Origin: Rosa chinensis
Lineage: Eukaryota; Streptophyta; Magnoliopsida; Rosales; Rosaceae
Length of the DNA stretch: 64,000 nt
Assembly: GCF_002994745.2 (NCBI RefSeq)
Contig: NC_037094.1
Span: 65,812,989 to 65,876,988 of the forward strand
Direction: 5' to 3'
Shown here: positions 1-10,250 of the stretch, piece by piece
Layout of the letters: every line of letters begins with the position of its first letter
Position numbering within the stretch: position 1 is the stretch's first letter
Position numbers and translations under genes: made by a program
The notes under the pieces: model-generated
The model's database searches: none
What the model was told of the DNA's origin: nothing
Seen by the model: the letters and a program-made list of their open reading frames with translations, nothing else

Positions 1-706
1 AAAAATTGGGCTTTGCCCAAAAGAAGACACATGAATATGCAGCCCACCCCATTTTTGAATCTGTACCAAAGAATATGGATAAATAATTTTACAAACTAGT
101 TCGATAAATAATTCTACAAATAATTTTCTAATTTCTCTTTAGCTTAAATCAGAATCACTCTACACGGACTAGTTCGATAAATAAGTTTTTTTAAAAAAAG
201 TTTTCATCTCAAAAAGTATTTTGACGTTTTCGCTACGCGTTTTATGAAAAGCTATTTAACAAAAATGTCTTGCGGGTTTTGAGGATCTAAACTGAACATT
301 CGGTTTATGTCTTAAAGACACGCAACACTGTGACGTGCTCAAATGGATGAGGTGTAGTTTGGAGCGTTACATTATAGGCTACGTACCATAAATGTATTGG
401 TTTATATATTTGACTTGTTATGTTGCTAGTTTTTTGTCGAAGAACCTTCAAATCTATTCAAGAGCTGTGCAAAAAAAGGGAAAAGAGTATGGTAGTTAAC
501 ACTTTGGTTCCATTGCTTGTCCTGCGGCGCCTCTCCGCTGGTGTTGGCCTCCAGCTCCGTCATTGTGGCTTGGGTGTGACCAACTGAGATGGTTTGTTTC
601 CCTGAACGATGTATATGTAGGCTAACTCAATATAGAATTAATTTCAGGACTCGAGATAGAGCTAAAATTTATTAATAAATAGAGTTAGTCTATCTCTCTA
701 TCAAAC
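1..706. other. Unassigned AT-rich spacer
   Basis: No coding region, RNA gene or clear repeat structure was seen. The stretch ends at the CTA target copy that borders the Harbinger element. Confidence 0.5.
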
Positions 707-1026
707 CTAGGCCCAGTTTGGGGTAGATTTTAGACATGCTTTTGAGATAGATTCTGCTTTTGGACATAATATATAGTGTTTGGTAAATTTTATAGAAGCT
801 GCTTTTGGGCTAAATTGATTCTCATGGAAGCTAAAAGTGAGAAGCACCTTCGGAGTAGCTTTTGGATTCTGATTCTGGGGAAAACACGGAGTGAACAGTG
901 TTTATTTAATGAAATTTACGAAATGACGAATAATGTCCTCATCCTTTTATAACAATTACATTGCCAATAGGGTTTTCTCTCTTTCTCTCTTAACACGCTG
1001 GGACGCGGGGTTGCTATCAACACATA

Positions 1027-1295
1027 GGAGAGATCGATCTGTGCTCCAAAATCTTCAAAGCGTACCAACTCTTGAGAGATCGCTCTGTCACCGCCTCTCT
1101 CTCTCTCTCTCTGGGTTGCTGTCAACATATCTTCCAAGATCGATCTGTGCTCCAACATCTTCAAAGATCGATCTGTTCTCCAACATCTTCAAAGATCGAT
1201 CTGTGCTCCAATATCTTCAAAGAGTACCAACTTTCGAGAGATCGATCTGTGCTCCAAGCTCTTCAAAGTGTACCAACTCTCGAGAGATCGATCTC
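1027..1295 (+). repeat. Short tandem repeat in Harbinger 5' region
   Basis: About six degenerate copies of a unit near 29 bp, built around GATCGATCTGTGCTCCAA followed by ATCTTCAAAG, alternate with GTACCAACTCT blocks. The overlapping open frames are Ser/Arg-rich by-products of the repeat and are not called as genes. It sits in the untranslated 5' part of the transposon. Confidence 0.6.
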
Positions 1296-1841
1296 AACAG
1301 CAAATTGATTCAGAAACTGATGAATTGATTTAGAGAATCAAACTCACTGTAAGTCCTCCTTCTCCATCTCTCCCCAAATTTATAGTATGTTGATGAAACT
1401 GCTTCGATTCGCTGCGCTTCTTATTCTCTCCTCTAAAGTTCTTACTTTTCTCTATATACGTCCGCTGCAGAACAAGTAGTCACAGATCGAAACAAGAGCT
1501 GCGGCCCTGTTTCTATATTTGGTCGATTTGTAGTATTTTGGGTACTAAATTTCCGCAGGCAGAGACAGGGTTAGTAAGATTCACCCTTTGAATTCAATTC
1601 CAGTCCCTCCACATTTTCATAGTTTGATTTCGTTTCTGGGCCTCTATGATGCTACATGGGAATTTTTATTTTCACTCTTTCAATTCAATTCCAGTCCCTC
1701 CACAATTTCATAGTTTGATAATTTTCTGGGCTTATGATGCTACCTGGGATTTTTTTTTTTTTTTTTTTTTGCTACTAGTTCGTTTATATGTATATATTTC
1801 AACCTTTGTATTTAGTGTCAAATTGATGCATTCTGGTCCCT

Positions 1842-2992
1842 AGTACCATTGAAATGTTAGCTATGTCTCTATATATTTTGGGACAAGGTCAAACCAATAG
1901 GAATACACAAGAGCGTTTTTAACGTTCTGGTGAGACGGTTAGTAGATATTTTGATAAAATGCTCAAGATTTTCTATAACATGGCGAAAGTGCTCATAAAG
2001 CCAAAAGATCCCGAATTTACAAGCATCCCAAATGAAATTCTAAATGACTCAAGATACATGCCTCATTTTAAGGTATGTATAATGTTTTGATTTATATGCT
2101 TTGATTTTTTGCTCCATTTATATAAATTGAATATGTCATCACACACACACACACATAGATGCTTGCTATTTTGTTATGCAACATTAATTAGAAATTTTTT
2201 TTAATACCTATTACAAATAATTTGTAGGATTGTATTGGCGCTATTGATGGTGTTCATGTTCAAGCTTCAATTTCTCCATGTGACCAAGTGCCATACATTG
2301 GCCGAAAAGGAACACCCACCCAAAATATTTTGGCTATATGCAACTTCAACATGCAATTCACATTTGCATGTGCAGGGTGGGAAGGCACTGCCCATGACAG
2401 TAGAGTATTTTTATCGGCTTTCCGCAATCCTCAATCGAATTTTCCTAAACCCCCAAATGGTAATTTTTTTTTTACCTACATTGCACAAATAATAATCCTA
2501 AATTATATCATAATCAATCATTCATTATAACTTTTAATTTCAGGAAAATATTATATGGTGGATGCCGGATACCCACAAATGAAAGGTTTTTTAGGATCAT
2601 ATAAAGGTGAGCGGTATCACCTTCCACATTTTCGTAGAGGTGATGAACCGACGGGTCATAAAGAAATATTTAATCATGCACATTCTTCACTTAGGAGTGT
2701 TATTGAGGGCACTTTTGGGGTATGGAAAAAAAAGTGGAGTATTTTACGTGATATGCCAAGCTTTCCTTATGATAAACAAGTGAAAATATTTATTGCTACA
2801 ATGGCTCTTCATAACTACATAAGAAGATATGCTCAACAAGATCATGATTTTGATGAAAGTTAAGATTACTCAAGTGAAGACAACAATGAAGAGATGGAAG
2901 ACAATGCATATGAAGAAGATGGTCCAGGAAGACAAGAAATGGAGATGTTAAGAAATACAATTGCACAAAGTCTAATGAATGCATCTACTTAG
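1842..2992 (+). pseudogene. Harbinger transposase (DDE_Tnp_4 type) pseudogene
   Basis: This encoded the element's nuclease. Exon 1842-2071 carries the conserved helix region: MLAMSLYILGQGQTNR, then SGETVSRYF. An intron (2072-2228, GTATGT...TTGTAG) follows. Exon 2229-2459 has CIGAIDGVH with the first catalytic Asp and HDSRVF with the second. A second intron ends at 2544. The last exon has MVDAGYPQMKG, the catalytic Glu in SVIEGTFGVWKKKW and the MALHNYIRR motif. Two in-frame stops break it: TAA at 1920-1922, where the family normally has Gln, and TAA at 2861-2863; the frame then reads on through an acidic tail to TAG at 2990. The N-terminal region before about 1842 is missing or frame-shifted. 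All three catalytic residues survive, so decay may be fairly recent, but it cannot make a full protein. Confidence 0.85.
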
Positions 2993-3521
2993 CATTTAGT
3001 TGCAAAGTTGTATTGACTTTAATACATTTTGTGTAATGTTTCCCGTATACCATGGTGGGGGCATGTTTTGTGTAATATTCTCAACTCATTTGTATAATAT
3101 TTAAGGGTTTAATGTAATCTTTTATTTGATCCAAACAATATATAAGCAAACAAATTACAAAAAACTAAAATTGCTTATATAATTTGTAGAATTAATATAC
3201 ATATTGAGATAAAAGTGATGAATTGATAATTTAAACTAGTGTACAAGGACAATACATGAGAAATTATTTAATTTGGTATAGTTACATAATCATAAGGGCT
3301 AATTACTGTTTAGTACCCTGTGGTTTTAGTCCAACATCAATTCAGTCCCTCGACTTTCAATTTCATCAAAAACACCCCTGCAATATCATTTTCTCGTCCA
3401 ATAGGTCCCTTCGTTAGAATTCCGTCAATTTCAGCCGTTAATTGCTGACGTGGCAGTCCAACTCAGCAAAGGTGGGACCCACATGAAAGTCAAATACCGA
3501 AAATGACCATGGCCGACCAGA

Positions 3522-3837
3522 TATGGAAAAATCCAAAATAAACCCCAAATTTTGAGATTTGGGAGATTCGAACCCACACCACCATGCATGCATAGCAAAT
3601 CCCCAACCACCATGCCACTTGCACAACATTGATATATGTCAAACAACATAATATATATATCTGTATACCAAACAAAATCTGGGAAAATCCGAAATAAACC
3701 CCAAATTTTGGAGTTAGGGAGATTCGAACCCAGACCACTATGCATGCAAAGCAAAGCCCCAATCACCATGCCACTTGCACTACATTGATATATGTCGAAC
3801 AACATAATATATATATCTATATATGTCAACAAAATCT
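3522..3837 (-). repeat. Two tandem ~155-bp units with tRNA-like boxes (left arm)
   Basis: Units of about 3522-3680 and 3681-3837 are tandem copies. Read on the minus strand each has a TGGCATGGTGG-type A box and a GGTTCGAATCTC-type B box about 43 bp apart (start to start), the spacing found in tRNA genes. They are mirrored in the right arm. tRNA ancestry is inferred from the boxes only; no full cloverleaf was drawn. Confidence 0.5.
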
Positions 3838-4134
3838 GAGATTTATTTTATATATTATGTCAATATATATATATATATATATAAAATATATATATTATAT
3901 TGTATATTATATATTATGGCAACATATATATATATATATATATAATATATTATATAATTAATATATTATATATTATGTCAACATATATATATATAATATA
4001 TTATGCCAACATATATATATATATAATATTATATAATTAATATATATATATATTATATATATATTGACATAATATATATATATATAATATAGTATATATA
4101 TATATATATTGACATAATATATAAAATAAATCCC

Positions 4135-4453
4135 AGATTTTGTTGACATATACAGATATATATATATTATATTGTTCGACGCTTATCAATGTTTTGCAAG
4201 TGGCATGGTGGTTGGGGCTTTGCTTTGCATGCATAGTGGTCTGGGTTCGAATCTCCCTAACTCCAAAATTTGGGTTTTATTTCGGATTTTCCCAGATTTT
4301 GTTGGGTATACAGATATATATATATATTATGTTGTTTGACATATATCAATGTTGTGCAAGTGGCATGGTGGTTGGGGCTTTGCTATGCATGCATGGTGGT
4401 GTGGGTTTGAGTCTCCCAAACCTCAAAATTTGGGGTTTATTTTGGATTTTTCC
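4135..4453 (+). repeat. Two tandem ~155-bp units with tRNA-like boxes (right arm)
   Basis: Mirror image of the left-arm pair. The first unit has the A-box-like TGGCATGGTGG at 4201-4211 and the B-box-like GGTTCGAATCT at 4244-4254. In the second unit the B box has drifted to GGTTTGAGTCT. The units alternate with short (TA)n blocks. Confidence 0.5.
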
Positions 4454-4915
4454 ATATCTGATTGGCCAGGGTCATTTTCGGTATTTGACTTTCATGTGGG
4501 TCCCACTTTTGCTGAGTTGGACTGCCATGTCAGCAATTAACGGCTGAAATTGACGGAATCCTGACGGAGGGACCTATTGGACGAGAAAATGATATTGCAG
4601 GGGTGTTTTTGATGAAATTGAAAGTCGAGGGACTGAATTGATGTTGGACTAAAACCACAGGGTACTAAACAGTAATTAGCCCTAATCATAAAACAAAGTT
4701 ATGTAATTTAGTAGCATCTTTTATCATCTATGCCCATTTTGGTAATTATACCAAACCAAAGCACCTTTTACTTACAATTTACTAAACACTCAGAAATTGC
4801 TTTTGGTTCACACAGCACTTTTAAAAACAGTTTACCAAACACATCAGCTGCTTCTTCTAGCAACAATATCAGAAGTGCTTATTCTCGCAGCACAGCAATC
4901 CCAAACTGAGCCCTA

Positions 4916-5311
4916 GTCTACTTACCATACAACTTTGCCAATAACTTGGACAATATATATCTTCCAGGGTGCGCTGTCAGCATATATGTCTTTTAGGCCA
5001 CCATCTTATCTCTTAACAAATTAGTGCTCAATGGATCTGCCTCTTTCTGGTAATTGATACTTTATTAAAATAATTGCTTCTACTTTCTGGTACTGGTTTC
5101 GGATGAGGATCCCACTAACCTGCCCTCTTTTTAAGATGGCAATCATGCATTTAGTCGTCAGTCCTTAACCCCATTCATTCACCAATGAAGCTGGACTTAT
5201 TCCTTTTTCTTATTCGGTTTTCCATTCCAACTTCCAAGTCTCCATTCTCTTCCACCTTTTATATACTCTTACACTTATTTCTCACACATTTACAATCCCT
5301 TTTCATTTTCA
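4916..5311. other. Spacer downstream of the sulfate transporter relic
   Basis: No gene or RNA was recognised. Patches around 5170-5310 weakly resemble the stretch at 6290-6430 beyond the intact gene's stop codon, consistent with an old duplication of the transporter 3' end. Confidence 0.35.
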
Positions 5312-5408
5312 TCAAGCTTCTTCTACCAATTTGGTTGTAGGATGACAGAGCCAGCTGCAGCTTCTACAACTGTGAGGACGATCAGCAGATGTTTTACAGC
5401 AAACAACT
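5312..5408 (-). pseudogene. Relic of a second group-1 sulfate transporter last exon
   Basis: On the minus strand this 97-nt stretch aligns with the last exon of the intact transporter gene at 6433-6576. It keeps a CAG acceptor just upstream (5409-5411), the block reading as TVxEA and the end KLVEEA then TGA, but it has lost about 47 nt and its frame is broken. Nothing of the preceding exons was recognised between here and 6430. It is best read as the remnant of a tandem duplicate of the gene's 3' end. The match is short but ordered and positioned as expected. Confidence 0.6.
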
Positions 5409-5952
5409 CTGCAGGTAAAGCGCGCAATTTTGTTTAGCTCAAAGGGATCCAATTTCGGAGGGTAGGTACGTTTCCTTTCAACTAGCTACATAGAATTAGA
5501 ATAAGAAGATTATACATTTGGAATAATGAGATATTTTTTGTGTTATCTTGCTTCAATCTTTCTGCATGCTCACAATACTCTCCTCAAGTCTTCTACCCCT
5601 GACTTCAGTTTCAAGGGTTCAGGTGGTGGTACTAAGAAGAAATATCTTTTCCGTTTTCCTTTTTGTTGTTCTAGCTTTGATATGTAGCTTGTGCTTAGTA
5701 AAGTAATATTTTCTCATACATGTAGTATAAATAACACACACACACACAAAGTCTTGGAGTCCACAGATTGTATAACAGAGAAAAACAAAACAATTTCATA
5801 TACATCTATGCTTTCCAAGTAAAACCACAAAACTGCATGTATCAACTAAAAATACAAAATTCTGCATTCCGTCATGGATACAAAACAAGCTTTTGGGATG
5901 TTGAAAACTACTTATACAGAGAAATATGGTAATACAGTTAAGGTTACTAGTT

Positions 5953-5954
<2 letters not shown>

Positions 5955-5987
<33 letters not shown>

Positions 5988-6125
5988 GAGTTAAATTCTC
6001 ATTCTATGCATATATCTGTAATTTAAACACCCTTAACAGTTATCATAGTGCGCACCATTGTGCATCTTTTTAAACACCCTTACAGTTATCATAGTGCGCA
6101 CCATTGTGCATCTTTTTATGTCTCC

Positions 6126-6161
<36 letters not shown>

Positions 6162-6245
6162 AGAGTTAAATTCTCATTCGACATCTCTGTAATTTAAACA
6201 CCCTTACAGTTATCATAGTGCGCACCATTGTGCATCTTTTTATGT
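5955..6245 (+). repeat. (GA)n microsatellites within a short duplicated block
   Basis: Two (AG)n tracts (5955-5983 and 6129-6158) are each followed by the same text, AGTTAAATTCTCATTC and then a block with AGTGCGCACCATTGTGCATC. That block occurs three times (about 6021-6070, 6071-6118, 6190-6242). The pattern is a local tandem duplication of about 170 bp plus one extra partial copy, close to the 3' end of the transporter gene. Confidence 0.7.
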
Positions 6246-6432
6246 CTTCTTTTCTTTTTTACTTGGACTGGACCCAGGAGGCATGCGCTCTCACCTAAAC
6301 CACTTTCATAATTGGCTTCCCCACCATCACTAACTAAGTAAACTGGACTCCCTTTCTATTTTCAACAATGCTGCATACTTGTTTTGGCAATCCCATTTCT
6401 CTCAATACAACCATTTCCAATAGTGTTCATCC

Positions 6433-9400
6433 TCAAGCTTCTTCCACCAATTTTGGTGAACAGGATGAGACAGCTTCTGCAACCGTGAGAAAAATTCTGT
6501 CTTCACCGATCAAGTTTGCAACATGGGATGCATGAAGCTTATTGATCACCACTGGACCGGGATTTGCAAGAACAAGCTGCACATGAAACTTGGAGGTAAG
6601 AAACTTTGAAGAATTTCAATTATCACATACAATAGCATTGTCTTTTTTTTTTCATTAAGAGAAGTTGAAGATAAAAGATATCTTTTCAGCATGGACAGAA
6701 ATGTTCTCTTGCCAGTTTCCACACCGTGAATGTAGACCCTAGAGGTTTAAATTAGGTCGAATTTTCTCTAAAAATATCTGCTCCCAGATTGGCAGTCTAA
6801 CAATTAACATGCCACATATCTGGTGACTGAGAGGAAATTGCCATTAAGCGTGAATGTATATATACCTGAATGTCTCTCTTTTGGAGACTCCTATGCAACT
6901 CTTCCAGGGCATGAATGCCACTTGTGTCGATGTCAGTCACGGCTGCAACAAACACAAGACAGCATGAGCAATGAGTTTAGATGAGATCAAAAGTACTGAA
7001 TCAGTTGGCAATCTGGTTTTGAAGCGTTGGTAAAAGAACCGCTTACGTGACATTTCAACTATTAAAAACTCAATGTTTGGTAGGTAGGCTGCTTTTAGCT
7101 GCTCTTCCTCATCCGCCAGCCATCTCAATATCCTGCAAGGAAGTAAAACTTGAGTTAGGACTACGAAACAAATCAGCTTATTTCTAGGCATGAGGCCATA
7201 TAGACTACTAGAAACTAACATAATTAGTTACTTATGGAGTCAACTGTTTCTCATCTTCTTCTGTACAGTTGGCTTTCCACCAGTAGAATTACCATACATC
7301 TAAATCCTCTCAATCATAATTCATTCTCATAGTAATGGTCAGCTATCGATTTAAGGAAATTAGAGAGCATCTATACCTCTCCTTAATGTAATTGGAGTTG
7401 GAAAAGTAAATCGCAGAATCCACTCGTACAATCATAACACCCGGAACCTTGGTTGCTTCTGGATATTGTTGGATGTTTCTATACACAGTTGTGCTAGGAA
7501 TCTTCCCGAGCAATGCAGTCCGTGGCCTGGTGACTTGTAAGAGAATTTTAGCAAAGGATATTGAGACCTGGATGGAAACATAAGTTAGGTTACTGATCTC
7601 TACATGATAGTATTGGAATGTAAGGTAGTAGTTGACAATCAGGATTTATACCGCAATTAAGAGGCCTATCTCAACAGATGCAAAGATCACTCCAAAGAAG
7701 GCCCCCATGCAAGCGACAAAATCAAATTTATCAATCTTCCATATGAGGATTGCTGCTTGGAAGTCGATTAGGTTGATCACAGCAGATATAATGATGGCAG
7801 CAAGAATGGCATTTGGGGTATACTTGAAAAGAGGAGTAATGAATTGCAAGGTTAGGAAAACAACAATGGACATAATGATGTTAGAGACTGCAGTTTGGCA
7901 ACCAGCCATGTAGTTGACTGCCGAGCGAGAGAATGAACCTGCAAATATGAGCAAATATAATTAGTTTGCTTTCATGTTATTAGTCAGATGTCCCTAATCC
8001 CTAAACCCTAAGACCCCAAAGAGTGTCACCTACGTAACTAACCACCAAGTTGCTAGGTTTTAATCTTGGCATGTAATTATGCAGTAATTCTAATCTATCC
8101 TCAAATGTTTATTAAGATCTTTAGGTACAAATGGACATTTGATTGTCCATCTTTTGCCAAAAAAATAAGCTCCATGGCTGCTAACTACGGGAATAGATCA
8201 TGATCTAGCATAAAATGTTTATTTCTAACTAATGTTCCACATCATTGTTCAAATAGTATGCCCTTTTCTTCTCACCTGTCGCCACATAGCAGGAAGTGAA
8301 CGAGCCAAATATATTCATTGTTCCCATAGCCACCATTTCTTTGTTTCCATCTAGTTGGTAGTCCTTCATGGCAGCAAAAGTTCTTCCAATTGCTATAGCT
8401 TCCTGATAATTCACACCAATAAGAGAGAAGTAGAATTTTACAAAGGGTTTAGATGCATGTAAGTGATATTAATTCTAAACTGGATAAGAAGAAACGGGTT
8501 GTAAGATTACTTACTGTCAATGCTATCATGCCAGCCACAACGCCAATCTTAAAACCCTTTGCGACGTAGTCACCAGTGAAAAATATTTGCTTCACAGATG
8601 AAGGATTGATTCCTTTTTCTATATGCCTCACCTTCATACATAGACAAGCAGTTAGTACTTCTGCTGATAGCTGCTATCACCCTTTACAACCTAATTTAAA
8701 AGTACTAAAGTAGTAGTAGAAAACAGGATAAAGAAAATATCATAACATAAAGTGCTTACAATCTCAACCCCTTGCTTGTCTGCACGAGTTATGTATACAA
8801 AGAAAGTGGAAAGAACAACGGATATCAGCGGTGCAATTGCCGGAACCCAAAAGAACTTCTTGTTCTTCTTTCCCTGTTCCCCAAATCATGTAACCGTCAG
8901 ACAAGAATCAACATGCGTAAATCATAGTTGGGAAGTAATGGTAAGGTGTTGGGGATTCTTACAATATATTTGGCAACTATCAAAAATGTTAAAAATGATG
9001 CTCCAATGACTATTGTCTGCCAGTTCCACTGCAAAATTTTTGAAATACGTGAATCAGTATTTTGATATTGCAGGTTTCAGACCCAATATAGAAGAAATAG
9101 ACACAAGTGGAGGAAAAGCACATGGACAAATGAGATGGAGAGGTAGATATAACTTACTCCATGATGAGCTGAGTCAAAAACTGAGGTTAATACAGAGATT
9201 ATATCAGTTTTCTTTGTGAACTTTTTTATTCCGAGAAAACCTTTGAGCTGTTGGAGGGCAATTGTGATGGCAGCTCCACCCATAAAACCAACAATGGCAG
9301 CATGAGATAGGAAATCAATCAAGAATCCCAACCTGATAGCCAAATTTTTTTTTTAAAAATAGTTCATTGTTAATACATGGAACAGAAGGATAAAATACCC

Positions 9401-10233
9401 TGAGGTAGAATAAGACTTACGGTAAAACCATTTAAGAAAAGTAATCAATTACCTCAAAATTCCAAGGGTGGCTTGGGTGATCCCTGCAAAAAAGGTAGCC
9501 GTGAATGCCAGACGCAGGTAATCTTCTGGGTTAGTAGTGTAGTCAATCTCATTCCGGAGCAGGGTACCCAACAGGAGAGACACCACTGCCACAGGTCCGA
9601 TGGCAATATCTCTTGAGCTACCCATTACAGCATAGATCAAAGGTGGAACGAAGCTGGAGTCTGAAAAGGTTTAGACCAACAGATGACAAGTCTCAGTCTA
9701 ACCACAAAAACCAACAAAAGCAGTTATAACCAATGAAGGTACTGTTGAGTAGCATAGATACTTACAGAGTCCATATTGGGGAGCCAAATTTGCAAGCTTT
9801 GCATATCCGATATCCTGATTTTCCAGTTAAGAAAATGATAAGAGCTATGAACACATAAATGTCCTATACATCTATTTAACTTTGTATCCATGCATGATCT
9901 AATAAGCTGCTACGTTACCTGAGGAATGCAGAGACTAGCAATAGTCAGTCCAGCAATTAAGTCCCCCCTAAACTTTGATAGGTTGTAATTTCTCCCCCAT
10001 TCAAGTATGGGGAAAATGGCCTGCATGCCAAGGACAAGCTTCCGTGACTTTGGTTGATGCTTGAAGGACCGTAGAGGATCGTCCGAAAAGAATGTTTCTT
10101 TCACAGTGTTCGTGAACTCCTTAAAGAGCTTTTGCTTTGGGGGAACTCCCACTTTGTGAATATACGGTCCACCCTGTGAATCATCCATCTCTTTAGTATC
10201 AAGGTCCTCGTTGCTTGAATGAACTGAAGCCAT
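6433..10233 (-). CDS. SULTR1: High-affinity-type sulfate transporter (SULTR group 1)
   Basis: A proton-coupled sulfate symporter of the plasma membrane (SLC26/SulP family), the type used for root sulfate uptake. Thirteen coding exons with GT-AG borders join in frame to 651 aa: 10233-9919, 9814-9766, 9660-9453, 9332-9158, 9028-8963, 8873-8760, 8631-8515, 8402-8276, 7938-7652, 7567-7377, 7132-7047, 6942-6866, 6576-6433. The start [12 protein letters not shown] is followed by the group-1 hallmark [13 protein letters not shown] near residue 30. The SulP signature APQYGLYSSFVPP lies near residue 115, then about 10-12 membrane segments ([46 protein letters not shown]). The STAS domain spans roughly residues 530-640, with [15 protein letters not shown] containing the conserved Thr and [10 protein letters not shown] in the last exon. 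No stop or frameshift was found. Group 1 is clear; which member (1;1, 1;2 or 1;3) is not decidable here. Confidence 0.93.
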
Positions 10234-10250
10234 GTATAATATTCAGTTCA

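Larger units (their letters stand above)
3296..4682. mobile_element. Palindromic Mutator-type foldback element
   Basis: The whole 1.39 kb is a near-perfect inverted repeat: the left arm begins GGGCTAATTACTGTTTAG and the right arm ends with its reverse complement. The arms are about 540-550 bp around an AT/TA-rich centre (about 3840-4135). It is flanked by a perfect 9-bp duplication, TAATCATAA (3287-3295 and 4683-4691), the hallmark length for Mutator-like elements. No transposase is encoded, so it must be mobilised in trans. It sits inside the Harbinger element and is therefore younger. Each arm carries two tandem units of about 155 bp (separate entries). Confidence 0.88.
710..4912 (+). mobile_element. 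PIF/Harbinger-type DNA transposon (decayed)
   Basis: The ends are inverted: the left begins GGCCCAGTTTGGG and the right end reads, in reverse complement, GGCTCAGTTTGGGA. Similarity continues inwards at lower identity, with shared blocks such as GTGTTTGGTAAA. Both ends abut the trinucleotide CTA (707-709 and 4913-4915), the 3-bp duplication size of this superfamily, although TAA/TTA is the commoner target. Inside is a Harbinger DDE nuclease pseudogene (1842-2992) and a later foldback insertion (3296-4682). Without that insertion the element is about 2.8 kb. No second, Myb-like Harbinger gene was recognised. Superfamily assignment rests on the transposase and is firm; exact ends are fairly firm. 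Confidence 0.8.

Noticed and set aside
933..1328. Open frames rich in Ser/Arg/Leu
   Set aside because: Created by the 29-bp tandem repeat in the Harbinger element; no conserved protein features.
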